Part shown: positions 33,899 through 44,018 of the stretch, piece by piece
How positions within the stretch are numbered: the stretch's first letter is position 1
How the letters are laid out: every line of letters begins with the position of its first letter
Assembly: GCF_002005425.1 (NCBI RefSeq)
Contig: NZ_CP019704.1
Location: forward strand, 434,001 to 498,000
Source: Polaribacter sp. BM10
GTDB lineage: Bacteria > Bacteroidota > Bacteroidia > Flavobacteriales > Flavobacteriaceae
Reading direction: 5' to 3'
DNA length: 64,000 nt
Notes under the pieces: model-generated
What the model was told of the DNA's origin: nothing
The model's database searches: none
The model's input: only the letters and a program-made list of their open reading frames with translations
Position numbers and translations under genes: made by a program

Positions 33899-36103
33899 TT
33901 ATTGTTTGATAAACTTTTTTGTAATCGATTGGTTTTGCGTATTTAATTTTAATAAATACATACCTTTAGATAACTTAGAAACATTTATAGAACTGTTTGC
34001 GTTTTCTATTGTTTCTGATTGTACTAATTTACCTAAAACATTATAAATATTTATAGTTGCTTTTTCGTTGATATTAAAAAATAACTTGTTTCCTGTAACA
34101 GGGTTTGGATACATTTTGAAACCGTTTAAGGTCTCTGAGTTTGTACTTAGAGTTACAGTGTGACTTCCAATGCCGTTAAATGTGTTTTCAGGAAAAGCAG
34201 TCCATTCACCTGTTTTATCAAAAGTAGTGTTAGGTGCAGTAATATCTCCGTTTCTTCTTAGTGTTACGTCTTTGGCAAATATTGCACCATTTCCAAAAAC
34301 ACCAATCATATCAATTAATACATCGTCTTTAAATAAAGCAACTGCGTCATCACCATTAAAGTTTACTGGTTGACCATAGTTTGTGTCGATATTATTTGGT
34401 TGCACTAAATCTACTTGTCCATTAGGATTAGATGCAGAATATGGTTGTAATTCTGGAGCAGAGTTATCTCCGTTACCAACAACAAAAACATCTCCAGGAA
34501 CAATACTTTTTACAGATCCTTTATCTAAAGCTAAAGGTGTAGTCCAAACACCAGATCCATTTCTTTCTAACTTTAAAACATATCCTGCTAAACTTACAGT
34601 GCTACCTGTTAAGTTTACAATTTCAATGGCTTTATTTGTACCACCATTTCCTTCAACATATTCAGAAATAAACAATTTTGTTGCAGTACCACCAGATGAA
34701 CCGTCGGTAGTTGTTGCGCTAACTGCTGCAGATTTTGCAGACATATTATTGTCTTTGTCTTTAGCTAATACTGATACGCTATAAGTAGTAGATGTTGCTA
34801 AATTTATGATTGCATAATTTGTGTCTGTTGTATTTGCGTGAAAAGTATCATCTAAATAAACGTCATAACTTGCAACGGCATTATTATCTGTAGATGCAGA
34901 CCAATTTACCATAAAAGAGCTGTCTGTAACATTTGTAATTGTAACATTACTAGGTACAGTTGGAGCTGTTGTGTCTGATAATGTTTGTCCTGTAACTACG
35001 TCACTTGCTTCAGAACTATTAATTTGATCTTTAGCAATAACTTTAAAGCTATATGATGTACCTGCTTCTAAACCGGTAATAGAAGTATTAGTTGTTGTAG
35101 TTTGTTTTGTTAAAACATTATTAACATAAACATTATAACCTGTAACACCAACATCATCTGTAGAAGCTGTCCAATTTAAATCGATTGATGTTAAAGTTAT
35201 ATTACTTAAAGTTACATTTGTAGGCTTAGTAGGTGCTTGTGTATCGCTACTAGTGTAAATACCCCAAGTATCTTGTGCTGCATCTCCGCCCCAAATTCTA
35301 GTTGCTAAATATGGATTATCTATAAAAGGGTTTCTGTTTCCTTGCGCATAAGTATTCGAAGTATTTTCATGAAATGTATTACGAGCTTTTTCAAAGTCTG
35401 AAACAGGATCTTCTGCATTCCATTTTAAAAATAAATCAATCATGTCATCTGGCGTAAATTGATTACTACCAACACCTACAGCAGTAGGTAAACATTGGTC
35501 TCCGTAACGAAGATACATGTACATAATAATTCTAGCAACATCACCTTTCCATTCATCTCCAGGATACCAACCTCTTGTATTTGCACCTTCAGGACCGTTG
35601 TAAGTTACGTTAGAACGAGAAGAATTACCAGTACCTATAGCAAATTTATAATTATTTCTTTCTGAATTTCTGTTTTTATCTGCAGGTCTTAAGTTGTGTG
35701 CATCTGTACCAGGACCAGGATTATTTGTAACCAAACTTGGGTTTGCCAAAGATTTAGAAAAAACATGTTCTCTGTTCCAAACAAAGTTATCACCATTTCC
35801 TCTATCTTGTAAAGAATTATCTCTAGTTCTGTCGTTTGTAATATCTTGGTCGGTTCCATTTTCCCAACCATAAATTAAAACAACTTTAGATGCATCGACA
35901 TCTTTGTCTGTAACCTTAGAAGCTTCCCAAACACCAGGAGTGTAACTTAATAAGTTTGTGTGTGTACTAATAATTTTTGTTGCTAAAGCATCTTTTAAAT
36001 CTGTACCAGTTAATTGTAAATTAACATCATTGTAATAAGCTTCTTGACAGAAAGAAATTAAAGAGGTTAAAGTAAGAATACTAAAAAGTAATTTTTTCAT
36101 CAT
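33899..36103 (-). CDS. Secreted endonuclease I with FN3, lamin-tail and T9SS type A domains
   Basis: The 734-residue protein has a signal peptide (1-20). An EndA/NucM-type endonuclease I domain spans about 20-290, with WNREHVFSKS (active-site His113) and DAHNLRPADKNRNSERNN. Two fibronectin type III domains lie at about 298-385 and 390-475. A lamin-tail domain at about 482-640 starts LFISEYVEGNGG. The final about 80 residues are a type A sorting domain (MYPNPVTGNKLFF ... GMYLLKLN). The enzyme should be secreted or surface-attached through the type IX system and degrade extracellular DNA or RNA for nutrients or biofilm turnover. Flavobacteria commonly carry this architecture. Confidence 0.93.
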   Translation of the reverse strand: MMKKLLFSILTLTSLISFCQEAYYNDVNLQLTGTDLKDALATKIISTHTNLLSYTPGVWEASKVTDKDVDASKVVLIYGWENGTDQDITNDRTRDNSLQDRGNGDNFVWNREHVFSKSLANPSLVTNNPGPGTDAHNLRPADKNRNSERNNYKFAIGTGNSSRSNVTYNGPEGANTRGWYPGDEWKGDVARIIMYMYLRYGDQCLPTAVGVGSNQFTPDDMIDLFLKWNAEDPVSDFEKARNTFHENTSNTYAQGNRNPFIDNPYLATRIWGGDAAQDTWGIYTSSDTQAPTKPTNVTLSNITLTSIDLNWTASTDDVGVTGYNVYVNNVLTKQTTTTNTSITGLEAGTSYSFKVIAKDQINSSEASDVVTGQTLSDTTAPTVPSNVTITNVTDSSFMVNWSASTDNNAVASYDVYLDDTFHANTTDTNYAIINLATSTTYSVSVLAKDKDNNMSAKSAAVSATTTDGSSGGTATKLFISEYVEGNGGTNKAIEIVNLTGSTVSLAGYVLKLERNGSGVWTTPLALDKGSVKSIVPGDVFVVGNGDNSAPELQPYSASNPNGQVDLVQPNNIDTNYGQPVNFNGDDAVALFKDDVLIDMIGVFGNGAIFAKDVTLRRNGDITAPNTTFDKTGEWTAFPENTFNGIGSHTVTLSTNSETLNGFKMYPNPVTGNKLFFNINEKATINIYNVLGKLVQSETIENANSSINVSKLSKGMYLLKLNTQNQSITKKFIKQ

Positions 36104-36172
36104 ATGTATTTATTAAAAATTAAAAAATAGATATTTCTTTTTCTGCAATTAAACCTTAATACTAGCAATATA

Positions 36173-37390
36173 TTAAGCTTGTTTTTTTTCTAAAAGCGCC
36201 ATATAAAATCCGTCGAAACCAGAAATATGAGCTAATACTTTTTTATCTTTTACAAAAGTAAAGTCTTTTCCTGCTTCTGATGTTAAGAAATTATTAACTT
36301 GATCTTGATTTTCTGAAGGAAGAATTGAACAAGTAGCATACACCATTTTTCCGCCTGGTTTAACCATTTTAGAATATTGTTGTAAAACGTCTTGTTGAAC
36401 TTTTTTAATATTGTCTATAAATTCTGGTTGTAATTTCCATTTAGAATCGGGGTTTCTTCTAATAACACCTAATCCAGAGCATGGTGCATCTATTAAAACT
36501 CTATCTGCTTTACCGTGTAGTTTTTTTATAGGTTTTGTAGAGTCGATAACTCTTAAATCTATATTGTGGGCCTTGTTTCTTTTTGCTCTTACTTTTAGTT
36601 TACGTAGTTTGCTTTCGTAAATATCCATAGCAATAACTTGCCCTTTGTTTTCCATTAAAGCAGATAAATGTAAAGTTTTACCACCAGCACCAGCACAGGT
36701 ATCTACTACTTTCATACCAGGTTTAACATCTAAATACGCAGCAACCAACTGAGAAGAAGCATCTTGGACTTCAAAAAAACCATTGTGAAAAGCTTCTGTT
36801 TTAAACACATTTGCTCTTTCTGGTAATACCAATGCATCTGGATGATTTGGTACAAATTCTGTAATTACGTTTTCTGCTCGTAACTTTTTTTGAAGTAATT
36901 CTTTAGAAATGTTTAAAGTATTAGTTCTTAAAATAACTTTTGCTTGCTCGTTTAAAGCGGCAATTTCTTTGGTCCAAACTTCATTTCCTAATTCTTTTTC
37001 GCATAAGTCATCCATCCAATCTGGTATAGATTCTCTAAATTTTCTTGTTTTAGAAAGTTCTGCAAAACGACCTTTAATTCTTCTTTCTGGTACATCACCA
37101 ATTTGGTTCCAGTCTGGTAAAGCAATTCCTCTTAGAATACACCAAACAGAAAAGAGTCTCCAAATATTATCTCTATCATAAGGTACTTTTACTTCGGCAA
37201 TTTCTGCATAAAGTCTATTCCATCTTACAATGTCGTAAATTGTTTCTGCAACAAATTTGCGGTCTCTAGCGCCCCAGCGTTTATCTCTCTTTAAAGCTTT
37301 TTCTACTGCTTTATCTGCATAAACGCCTTCGTTAAATATATCTCTAATACTGTCTATAACAGCAAATGTTAAATTTCTATGTAATCTCAT
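36173..37390 (-). CDS. RsmB/NOP-family rRNA cytosine-C5 methyltransferase
   Basis: The 405-residue SAM-dependent methyltransferase has an N-terminal RNA-binding NusB-like region (1 to about 130) and a catalytic Rossmann domain. VVDTCAGAGGKTLHL (about 232-246) binds SAM. The two active-site cysteines are in DAPCSGLG (near 305) and YATCSILPSEN (Cys354). It probably modifies 16S or 23S rRNA. It is located upstream of the endonuclease gene and in the same direction, with a 69-bp gap. The exact target base cannot be deduced. Confidence 0.93.
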   Translation of the reverse strand: MRLHRNLTFAVIDSIRDIFNEGVYADKAVEKALKRDKRWGARDRKFVAETIYDIVRWNRLYAEIAEVKVPYDRDNIWRLFSVWCILRGIALPDWNQIGDVPERRIKGRFAELSKTRKFRESIPDWMDDLCEKELGNEVWTKEIAALNEQAKVILRTNTLNISKELLQKKLRAENVITEFVPNHPDALVLPERANVFKTEAFHNGFFEVQDASSQLVAAYLDVKPGMKVVDTCAGAGGKTLHLSALMENKGQVIAMDIYESKLRKLKVRAKRNKAHNIDLRVIDSTKPIKKLHGKADRVLIDAPCSGLGVIRRNPDSKWKLQPEFIDNIKKVQQDVLQQYSKMVKPGGKMVYATCSILPSENQDQVNNFLTSEAGKDFTFVKDKKVLAHISGFDGFYMALLEKKQA

Positions 37391-37474
37391 TTTTTAAAAA
37401 TGTAATGGAGTTCAAAGATACATGAAATAAAAAATATATTTGGTTTAGTTTTGCAATCAATTTATAAATAAAAA

Positions 37475-37512
37475 AAAGGTTTTCTGAATTGTTATCTTCA
37501 GAAAACCTTTTA
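37475..37512 (-). terminator. Terminator of the 2101-residue secreted protein gene
   Basis: AAAAGGTTTTCTGAA and TTCAGAAAACCTTTT flank a TTGTTATC-type loop, 24 bases beyond the stop at 37536 on the minus strand, and are followed there by T-rich sequence. Confidence 0.9.
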
Positions 37513-37535
37513 AAATTTTAAAATAATTAATTTAA

Positions 37536-40500
37536 CTATTCAGAGACTATTTTTTTACTGATTATACCTTTATCAGTTTGTACATTTACAATGTAAACTG
37601 TCTGTGATAAGTTTTTAGTTTTTAATCTATTTTCTATAGAATTTTTAAAGATGTTCCAAGAAGCCATTTTTTGACCTAACAAATTAAATAGTAATACCTT
37701 TTTAATTTCTAAATTCTCGTTATTTTGAATCACCAATTCTTGTTGTTGATTGTCTAAGAAGATGGTAATTTTGTCGTTTAAAGGATTTTCTAAATTATCA
37801 TCTACACTTAATGTAGTTTCTCCTTTAAATACAATAGCAAATCTATCTGTGTAAACGCCCTTTTTTAGTTGTAAAGCAACTTCATTATTGGTTAAAGATT
37901 GAGTTGTATTGTGTAACTTGTCTTTTAAAAATATTTCTGTATTTATTCCAAAAGAATCATCAATAGTTAAAATATTTGTACCATCATAATCCATTAGAAC
38001 CTCAAAAGGGATTTCTAATTCTGAAGAAAAACCTTGAATTCCTGCAATTACATATTTGCTCTCGTTATTTGGGAATTTCCAATAAATATCAGTTGAACCG
38101 ATGTCAAAAATAGGACTATCATAACCTTTATCAAAGTTAAAAGTATTGTTACTGCTAAAAGAAACCCCTATTTGTCTGTGTAAACTGCTACCTTCATTAC
38201 TAATAAAATCCATTCCTAACTTAATAAACGGAAGTTTGTTAAAGTCTCCATTATCATTTTTAGAAGTGCTATTCTTTTTTTCTTTTTTATCAGTTTTAAA
38301 AAACACAGCATTTCCAGACGCTTCAGAGACAAATTCTCTTTGACTATTGTTAAAAACAATAGGCCCACCATCTGCATCGCCACCTACAAAGAACCCTTGA
38401 CCAATAGGTATATAGGTTCCTGGAGTTTTATATAGTGATGCATCTGAACCTGCAGAAGGAATACAAGAAATATTTCCATCATCATCACTAATAGAGATGT
38501 TGTCTAAAGAAAAGTTATTAGTATCTAAAGATTCTATTCTAATGGTAGATCCTACAATAATACACTTTTCAATATCAAAATCTGTAAAAATAGTACTTGG
38601 ATCTAAAGTATAGGTATCTATTTCTGTACCGTTTACTAAAAGTCTTAAAGATTTTCCATTAGCAGCTTTATATGTTAAAGTAAGTTTATCTGTTGCTCTT
38701 GTAATTTTATCGAATTCTATAAAATTAATACCATTATTTAAAGTTACAACATCTATGGAATTATCTGTGATTGTTGTTCCATTTGTTACTGCATTTTCTG
38801 CCTCTATTGTAATGCTAAATGCACCTACAGTGGGTTTGCCAACACTAGATACTCCCATTGATAGGTTTATGGTTGCATAACCACCTACATAACCGTTATA
38901 ACGATGTCCATCAATGGCTTCTGCAGTAGATTCTTCTCCTACATGATCCCATAAATAAACACTACCATCTATAGAGTTTAAATTGTCTTTTATAAATTTA
39001 AGTGCATTTAAAGAAGAAGGGAAGGGGTTTCCTAATAAATAAGATTCTTGCGCTCCAACAGAAACGTTCATTTCACCATCATTTGGATTTCCAACAAATG
39101 TATAGTTTTGTGCCACCCCTGGACCTTTAAAAATAAAACCATCTGTTTTAAGGTTGATACCAGATTTAAATTTCTGAATCCAGTTAGCTCTAGCTCCATT
39201 AGAACTAGAAAAGGCATAAATCCAATAATCTGCAATGTTAATTGGTGTTCCAGTACTACCATCAAAACCACTTACAAAGTTAATATCTCTAGCAATATTA
39301 TTAATATCTTGACCAACAACTCCCGTAAATGAAACTGGGTTTGTACCATCTTTTAATACATCTTCTACAGTATAGGTATTTGCATTTAAAGAGGTTACAG
39401 GAGAACTCATATAGTTATATCTGTAAATATTTGCCAATGTAGAATTTTGCTCTGTATATAGTTTTCCATTTCCACTAATATCTGCTAATCCTGGATGTGT
39501 TTGGACAAGCTGGCTAGAACCAATTAAACGAATTTCTGCATTGTCTGTTATATTTAGATTATTAGTAACCACTAAAAGTTGGTCTTCAATACCTAAAATA
39601 TTAGTGCCTAATACTTCTAATTTTCTTGCGCTTAATCTTTCGTTAAGGTGATTGTAGTTTTCTGCAATAGAAACAAATCTAGATCTATCAGGGAAACCAT
39701 TATCCCAATCATTTCCAGTTCTAGTTGTTTTGTTTATTCTATGCAAACCTAAACGAGTATTTGCATCTGGGTTAGCTCCTGTAATTTCTGAAAGTAAAGG
39801 GTCATGAGGATGTCTTTCTGCAACTGTGCTTAAAAACTCATAAGGATTTAAAGCATTATCTATAAAAGTAACCCACTCACTTTCTGTATAGGTTTTATTC
39901 GTAGCAGTAGTTTCATCTATTCTTACCAAAGATGTTTTATTTTCAATGCTAGAAACAATATCATATCTGTTTTCCCAAGCAGTAGCACCTGTAGTTGTTG
40001 ATAAAATGATGATGTCATTTCCTCCATCAATCTCTGTTAAGTTATCATTATCTATAGGAGTTCCAGTTACTGTAGCCAAACTACTACTTGTATTTTTTAA
40101 TAATACAGATTCACCTGCAGGTAGCTCGCTTGCTAGTGTAAAAACAGCATCAGGATTAGTGCCATCTAAAACTCTATTTTTATCTCTAAAAAGAGCCACA
40201 TTTATGCTGCTTGTAGGTATTGCATCTGTGGGATGTATATTGGTAATTTCTACCCAACGTTCATTTCCAAATTGATAGACTTGCGTAATCATAGGTGTAC
40301 CTGCAAAATTAAGCACTGTAACCGTAATTACATTACTAGTATTTTCTGTAGAACAGCTATTGGTAACACTTGTGGCAACTCTTCTATAATAGGTGGTTTG
40401 TGTAATGGTACCATCATCAAAAGTAGCACTTGTAGCACCTCCAATATCAGCAAAACCTGCAATGGCACTTGTTGTACTTTTTTGCCATTGATAAGTTACA

Positions 40501-43500
40501 CCACCAAAACCAGTAGCGTCTTGAATTGATGTAAAAGCAGCTACATCATCTCCAGATGAAACAATTTGGTTTTGACCTACAATTCCCGGATTTGTAACTT
40601 CTATTGATATGGTTATTGGATATTCTTGACTTACAATACCGCCTGCAGTTTTAAATCTAATAATACCATTATATACCCCTGCATTAGGACTAACAGGTAC
40701 CGTAATTGTTATTGGTGAAACTGGTAAAGCAACATCAGTTAAATCTAAAAAACCTTGTAAATTAGCAACATCATTAAAATCTACAGTATATAAAGTTGGC
40801 GTATCTCCACTTGCAAGAGAATAACTAAAGTCTGCAGTTGTAATTCCAGAACATTGAGAAACACTTGTATTACCAAAGGCAACCATTGGTGCATTAGGAT
40901 CTAATATGGTAATGGTTATCGGATAGCTTTTTTCACAACCATTTACGGGTTCTTTAACAGTTACCGAAGCATTATAAACACCTGCAGCTACATTTGCAGG
41001 TACATTAATAACTATTGGAGATACAGGTAATGTTGTAAGTGCTACATCTACAAAACCTGCAGTATTAGCAGCAGCATCAAAATCTATACTATATTGGTCT
41101 GGTCCATTAGTAGTAGCCGAATAAGTTAAATTTACAGTTTGGGCACTAACATTTTGGGTTGCAAAAGGATTAGGTCCAAAAGTAACGGTTGGAGCAGGAT
41201 TGATAACTACTTGTACACTATTAGATTCTACTATAGTACAGGTAGCTAATATTTTAAATGCTCTTACTTTAAGAGAAGTTATACCAAACTGTATAGGGTC
41301 TGAGTCTATCGTTTTGTCTGCAGCTGTAGATGGTCCAACAATAGAAGGCCCAACCATATTATTGTCTTGATCTAACAATTGATATACTAAACCAGGTTGT
41401 GCATCTACAATGGTAACAGTAAAAATACTGTTTTCACAAATAGGTGATGCGGTTACTGCTGTTATAGTTGGTGTTACAGGAGGTATACATACCACTACTT
41501 TTGATGATGATTGATCACTTTCACAACTCCCAGCAGCACTAGATGTTGCTGTTACGGTAACTACTGCGTCTGTATAAAGTTCATCAAAAGAACCACCATT
41601 ATCTAAACCAGCTATTGTCCAATTTCCTGAAGCATCTGTTGTGCCCGTTTTTCCGTCAATTATAGAGTCGTCTAGGTATAATTGTATGGTAGAACCTGTT
41701 GGTAGACCAGAACTAGTACCAGTGATACTTAAATCTCCTTCTGTAATTGGATTTGAAGTGATGACTAAATCTGTAAAAATAGTTTTAGAACTTATTAATA
41801 CCTCGTTAGAAATAATACTTGCTACTTCTCCTGTATTTTGGACGGTTACTGCAACATAATTTCCAGCAGGAATATTAAGTCCTGTTACTGTCCAATTACC
41901 ATTAGAATCTACTGTTGGTGTTGTACCTACTTGAGAATCGCTTGTGGTAACGCCAGTTCCCACTCTAGTATACAATCTTATTGTTCCTCCAATTTCGCTA
42001 GAAGTACCAGAAATCTGTGTAGCATTGCCATCGAAACAACCTTCTGTATTTACTGCAGGTTGAAATGATTGTGCTACAACAGTAGTATTTGAACTAATGC
42101 TTGGACATTCTGTTGACGCCTGAATATTCATAACATATAATACATCTCCAGATATAAGTTCTAAACTAGAGATATCGATTGACCAAGCAGTACTTCCGTT
42201 AGAAGCAGCTTCTAAACCTGTAAATAGATCGTTTTTAAATAACCTTACTGTAGAATCTGTTTGAGCTGTTCCAGAAATGGTTGAAGAAGTATTTAATACG
42301 GGGTTAGGTGTATCAATGGTTATTGCACCACTAACCGTACCAAAACACCATGTATACACTGCACTTGCTGCAGATTGACAATTTGTATCTGCTGCATCCA
42401 TAATAACAGCAGTATAATTTCCAAAACCTTCACCACCTGTGTTACCCGCAAGAAGTTCCCAACTACCTCCTGCACCTGTTGTTACCGTAAAGTAACCAGT
42501 AGTTGGATCTGTGGGATGACTTCCCCAAGAAGTTAATTCTATACCATTTCGAAAAATACGTAATTGTATGGCAATTCCACTTGCAAAACTTGAAGTACCA
42601 AGAATTCCCTTACCTCCTTTAGTACCTACTTGAGTAATACCAGGAGCAGCAGGTGGTGTACACCCCGTAAGTGCAACATTTTCTATATCACAATTGTCAA
42701 AAGAAGTTCCTCTTACTATTGTTGTACCATCTTTTATAGTTGCTGTTGCTTTTATTTTTTGTCCTTCTGTAATTGCACCTGGAATAGTATAAGTCCACGT
42801 ACCATTTGTTGTTGTAGTTGTAGGAGACCCTTGGCTAACCCCATCAATAAAAATTTCTATTTCTGTAGTACTACCAGATACAAATTCGTTTGTTCCATTA
42901 ATAACTACACCAGTACCAGCTATAATAGGACCTGTTATTTGAGGACAATCTGCTCTTTCTACAGGGTCTTCATTAGCATCTACCGGAGTTTGATTATTGA
43001 TGGCATCTTCAAACAAATCGTCTTTTATACCAGAATCATCATCTACACCGCCAATATCAGAGGTTGTATTTTGTCCTATAGCTTCTTTTGGAGCAATAGA
43101 GGTGATAGACAACATTCTGATTTTAGTGGTAGCATCTAAACCTGCAATACTAGCATAAGGCAAATAAAAGTCATAAAAATAATCTGGATCATCACAAACC
43201 GTGGTCAATGCCAAAGATTTAATTGCGTTAGATGTATAAGGCTCTGATGCAAGTGTAGGACCTCCGGAAGCAGAACCATCAATATTAAAAGCATCAATGG
43301 TGAAATTGGTTCTTAAGACAATCTCTATTTCAAATCCGGGATTTCCATTTACTGCATTTGGGTCTGCATTAGGTCCAGAAAAACCAAACTTTTGATCTGT
43401 ATCTATAAGTATAGAATATCCCTTAGAATTTGGTTTAGCATCACCCAAACGAAATCGAAACAACATATTAGTACCATCTGTATAGAAATATGTAGAATCA

Positions 43501-43841
43501 TCATTTGCATCGGTAACCATATCTGTAAAACCACAATTAGGACCTTTAGAAATGTCACCAACAGGTTCTGGAAGCAGTCGAGGTATTGGTTTATAAGTTA
43601 TTTCATTATAAAGTATGTCATTAACGTCAGTAGCATTTATATTAGCAGGGAACCCTACGTTGGTAAACTGACTTGGTGTTTCTGATGGTGGTAAAGAAAC
43701 GTAACCGTCTCCATTTGGATCTAATACACCATTAGGGTCTGCACCTTCAATAATAAGACCAGGTGTTTGGGCACAAATACTTGAATAAAAGAATAGTATT
43801 TGTAAGAGCACTAATAGGCTGATTTTTTGTTGTTTCTTCAT
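37536..43841 (-). CDS. Giant multidomain secreted protein with T9SS type A C-terminus (2101 aa)
   Basis: A signal peptide occupies residues 1-24. The N-terminal about 300 residues contain a beta-rich domain with many Asp and Gly. From about 310 to 800 come several E-set or Ig-like modules with GNWTVTGL-type repeats. Two tandem related modules of about 95 residues follow at roughly 884-979 and 984-1080, each ending in PVSPI(V/T)I...YPITI(T/S)I. A lamin-tail-like domain lies near 1180-1290. A CBM6/35-like carbohydrate-binding stretch is near 1670-1787 (FSITIEAENA ... FSLDNISISDD). A type A sorting domain closes the protein (about 2014-2101). It is probably a surface adhesin or polymer-binding protein. 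No catalytic site was recognised. The divergent neighbour is recG. Confidence 0.88.
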   Translation of the reverse strand: MKKQQKISLLVLLQILFFYSSICAQTPGLIIEGADPNGVLDPNGDGYVSLPPSETPSQFTNVGFPANINATDVNDILYNEITYKPIPRLLPEPVGDISKGPNCGFTDMVTDANDDSTYFYTDGTNMLFRFRLGDAKPNSKGYSILIDTDQKFGFSGPNADPNAVNGNPGFEIEIVLRTNFTIDAFNIDGSASGGPTLASEPYTSNAIKSLALTTVCDDPDYFYDFYLPYASIAGLDATTKIRMLSITSIAPKEAIGQNTTSDIGGVDDDSGIKDDLFEDAINNQTPVDANEDPVERADCPQITGPIIAGTGVVINGTNEFVSGSTTEIEIFIDGVSQGSPTTTTTNGTWTYTIPGAITEGQKIKATATIKDGTTIVRGTSFDNCDIENVALTGCTPPAAPGITQVGTKGGKGILGTSSFASGIAIQLRIFRNGIELTSWGSHPTDPTTGYFTVTTGAGGSWELLAGNTGGEGFGNYTAVIMDAADTNCQSAASAVYTWCFGTVSGAITIDTPNPVLNTSSTISGTAQTDSTVRLFKNDLFTGLEAASNGSTAWSIDISSLELISGDVLYVMNIQASTECPSISSNTTVVAQSFQPAVNTEGCFDGNATQISGTSSEIGGTIRLYTRVGTGVTTSDSQVGTTPTVDSNGNWTVTGLNIPAGNYVAVTVQNTGEVASIISNEVLISSKTIFTDLVITSNPITEGDLSITGTSSGLPTGSTIQLYLDDSIIDGKTGTTDASGNWTIAGLDNGGSFDELYTDAVVTVTATSSAAGSCESDQSSSKVVVCIPPVTPTITAVTASPICENSIFTVTIVDAQPGLVYQLLDQDNNMVGPSIVGPSTAADKTIDSDPIQFGITSLKVRAFKILATCTIVESNSVQVVINPAPTVTFGPNPFATQNVSAQTVNLTYSATTNGPDQYSIDFDAAANTAGFVDVALTTLPVSPIVINVPANVAAGVYNASVTVKEPVNGCEKSYPITITILDPNAPMVAFGNTSVSQCSGITTADFSYSLASGDTPTLYTVDFNDVANLQGFLDLTDVALPVSPITITVPVSPNAGVYNGIIRFKTAGGIVSQEYPITISIEVTNPGIVGQNQIVSSGDDVAAFTSIQDATGFGGVTYQWQKSTTSAIAGFADIGGATSATFDDGTITQTTYYRRVATSVTNSCSTENTSNVITVTVLNFAGTPMITQVYQFGNERWVEITNIHPTDAIPTSSINVALFRDKNRVLDGTNPDAVFTLASELPAGESVLLKNTSSSLATVTGTPIDNDNLTEIDGGNDIIILSTTTGATAWENRYDIVSSIENKTSLVRIDETTATNKTYTESEWVTFIDNALNPYEFLSTVAERHPHDPLLSEITGANPDANTRLGLHRINKTTRTGNDWDNGFPDRSRFVSIAENYNHLNERLSARKLEVLGTNILGIEDQLLVVTNNLNITDNAEIRLIGSSQLVQTHPGLADISGNGKLYTEQNSTLANIYRYNYMSSPVTSLNANTYTVEDVLKDGTNPVSFTGVVGQDINNIARDINFVSGFDGSTGTPINIADYWIYAFSSSNGARANWIQKFKSGINLKTDGFIFKGPGVAQNYTFVGNPNDGEMNVSVGAQESYLLGNPFPSSLNALKFIKDNLNSIDGSVYLWDHVGEESTAEAIDGHRYNGYVGGYATINLSMGVSSVGKPTVGAFSITIEAENAVTNGTTITDNSIDVVTLNNGINFIEFDKITRATDKLTLTYKAANGKSLRLLVNGTEIDTYTLDPSTIFTDFDIEKCIIVGSTIRIESLDTNNFSLDNISISDDDGNISCIPSAGSDASLYKTPGTYIPIGQGFFVGGDADGGPIVFNNSQREFVSEASGNAVFFKTDKKEKKNSTSKNDNGDFNKLPFIKLGMDFISNEGSSLHRQIGVSFSSNNTFNFDKGYDSPIFDIGSTDIYWKFPNNESKYVIAGIQGFSSELEIPFEVLMDYDGTNILTIDDSFGINTEIFLKDKLHNTTQSLTNNEVALQLKKGVYTDRFAIVFKGETTLSVDDNLENPLNDKITIFLDNQQQELVIQNNENLEIKKVLLFNLLGQKMASWNIFKNSIENRLKTKNLSQTVYIVNVQTDKGIISKKIVSE

Positions 43842-43992
43842 AATGTATATATATATAAACAGTCAAATGTAATTGTTTTTCAAACATTTAGATACATAAA
43901 AATATAAAAAGTCACAATTACGTAACAAATATAAAATATAAAACACAAAACATAAAAAAGTGGGGTATTAAATTATTTAAAGTATGTTTATG

Positions 43993-44000
43993 TAAATTTG
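43993..44000 (+). promoter_or_regulatory. Candidate -7 box for recG
   Basis: TAAATTTG fits TAnnTTTG and ends 18 bases before the TTG start of recG. No good -33 TTG was seen upstream. Confidence 0.35.
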
Positions 44001-44018
44001 TACAAAAAATAATCAACT

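Noticed and set aside
42630..43139. 169-codon plus-strand ORF rich in Ser, Cys and Tyr
   Set aside because: It is the antisense shadow of the 2101-residue secreted protein gene. Its composition reflects complementing Asp, Gly and Thr codons, and it has no start context or family features.
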